A stretch of DNA of 7,494 nt, from the NCBI GenBank assembly GCA_015488935.1, contig WFMU01000080.1, forward strand, positions 1 through 7,494, in the 5' to 3' direction. A program made the position numbers and the translations under genes. Positions 6,881 through 7,494 of the stretch are shown here, in pieces; the stretch's first letter is position 1; each line of letters opens with the position of its first letter. The notes under the pieces are model-generated. The model did no database searches. It was not told the DNA's origin and saw only the letters and a list, made by a program, of their open reading frames with translations. Origin of the DNA: Flavobacteriaceae bacterium (lineage in GTDB: Bacteria > Bacteroidota > Bacteroidia > Flavobacteriales > Flavobacteriaceae).

Positions 6881-7243
6881 ATGGCAGACCACAACGAACT
6901 CGGAAAACTCGGAGAGCAAAAAGCAATTGCTTATTTAAAAGAAAATGGCTACACTATATGTACCACAAATTGGCGATTTCAAAAAGCAGAAATTGATATT
7001 ATTGCACAAAAAGCAGAAACCTATGTTTGTGTAGAAGTAAAAACACGTACGAGCAATTATTTTGGAGATCCACAAGATTTTGTAGATAAAAAAAAGATAA
7101 AATTACTTGTAAAAGCAATGAATGAATATATAATTTCAAACGATTTAGATGTAGAAGTACGTTTTGATGTTATTGCTATTATTCATCATAAAAACAAAAC
7201 AACATTAACACATTTTAAAGATGCTTTTTTTTATTTTGATTGA
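6881..7243 (+). CDS. yraN: YraN / UPF0102 family nuclease-fold protein
   Basis: A 120-residue protein of the usual length for UPF0102. The family has the restriction-endonuclease-like fold related to archaeal Holliday-junction resolvases, and the key positions are present: GE at residues 11-12, EID at 37-39 (D39 the likely metal ligand) and EVK at 52-54 (the E-x-K catalytic pair). RFDVIAI at 94-100 is also typical. It is predicted to be a cytoplasmic DNA-binding or DNA-processing protein; the activity of this family is poorly established. The ATG follows the TPM stop codon without any gap (TAAATG). An AAAGGA six bases upstream is Shine-Dalgarno-like, but it also encodes the end of the TPM protein. 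It is the last gene of the plus-strand series. A T9 run (7252-7260) follows 8 bases after its stop, without a convincing hairpin before it. Confidence 0.93.
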   Translation: MADHNELGKLGEQKAIAYLKENGYTICTTNWRFQKAEIDIIAQKAETYVCVEVKTRTSNYFGDPQDFVDKKKIKLLVKAMNEYIISNDLDVEVRFDVIAIIHHKNKTTLTHFKDAFFYFD

Positions 7244-7269
7244 GAAAGTTATTTTTTTTTAGATTAGTA

Positions 7270-7494
7270 TTACTTACCAATTAAAGAAATAATCTTTTTT
7301 TCTAAATCTATTTCTCTAGATTTTTTAGCGGCACTATCAATATAAGCAATTCTACCGGATTTATCAACAATAAAATAAGAAGGAAAAATACCTTTAGTAT
7401 TGTAAAGCTGACTTACATCATTAGCAGAATATGCAACTTTAAAATCAAATTTTACACGGCTTAAAAAATGTTTGACAATATCACTTCTATCAAT
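7270..7494 (-). CDS. Thioredoxin-like (TlpA/ResA-type) protein, C-terminal part (cut by right window edge)
   Basis: A minus-strand frame enters from the right edge and ends with TAA at 7272-7270, giving the last 74 residues of a protein. The visible sequence has YNTKGIFPSYFIVDKSGRIA (31-50 of the fragment), where the Pro of IFPS matches the cis-proline loop of thioredoxin folds, followed by the strand VDKSGRI and a last helix (about 58-73). This layout is typical of the C-terminus of TlpA/ResA/AhpC-like membrane-facing thiol-disulphide proteins in Bacteroidota. The CxxC active site and any signal peptide would lie outside the window, so it cannot be told whether it is a redox enzyme. It converges on yraN with 26 bp between the two stop codons. 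Confidence 0.8.
   Translation of the reverse strand: MDRSDIVKHFLSRVKFDFKVAYSANDVSQLYNTKGIFPSYFIVDKSGRIAYIDSAAKKSREIDLEKKIISLIGK

Noticed and set aside
7244..7269. Terminator after yraN (T9 run at 7252-7260)
   Set aside because: The T run is present but I could find only a 4-bp AAAG/CTTT stem before it, too weak to call an intrinsic terminator.

Overview
The window looks like chromosomal DNA of a member of the Bacteroidota, most likely the family Flavobacteriaceae. The DNA is very AT-rich, starts lack convincing Shine-Dalgarno sequences, promoters fit the Bacteroidota TAnnTTTG -7 type, and the gene set (GSCFA protein, flavobacterial-style M23 peptidase, short MerR protein, LemA, TPM protein, YraN) is one I associate with that group. 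This is recognition from memory, not a database search.

Layout. The left half lies on the minus strand. It holds the first 127 codons of a GSCFA-family protein (running off the left edge), an intact integral-membrane di-iron hydroxylase that resembles animal alkylglycerol monooxygenase, and a full-length alanyl-tRNA synthetase (alaS). A divergent 143-bp promoter region (4294-4436) separates alaS from a plus-strand series: an M23 (LytM) endopeptidase with a membrane anchor, a MerR-type regulator with no effector domain, LemA, a soluble TPM-domain protein and a YraN/UPF0102 nuclease-fold protein. The gaps are 17, 21, 75 and 0 bp, so most of this could be one transcript. A minus-strand thioredoxin-like (TlpA/ResA-type) gene enters from the right edge and converges on yraN. 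No gene-free stretch exceeds 300 bases.

How the genes may work together. The plus-strand series mixes envelope functions (M23 peptidoglycan hydrolase, LemA and TPM membrane/envelope proteins) with a small DNA-binding protein and a nuclease-like protein. LemA and TPM proteins are frequent neighbours in bacteria. AlaS is housekeeping. The hydroxylase has its own near-consensus promoter and is probably a separate lipid-modifying function.

The points I would look at again are: the AGMO-like hydroxylase; a dyad lying between the face-to-face -7 boxes of alaS and the M23 gene; a perfect 20-bp inverted repeat between lemA and the TPM gene whose two arms each carry a TAnnTTTG motif; and the apparent absence of the second, membrane-anchored TPM protein I would expect after lemA. 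I see no CRISPR array, insertion sequence, tRNA, rRNA, prophage or defence system. Most of the window is ordinary core genome, and I do not think it contains a wholly new system.
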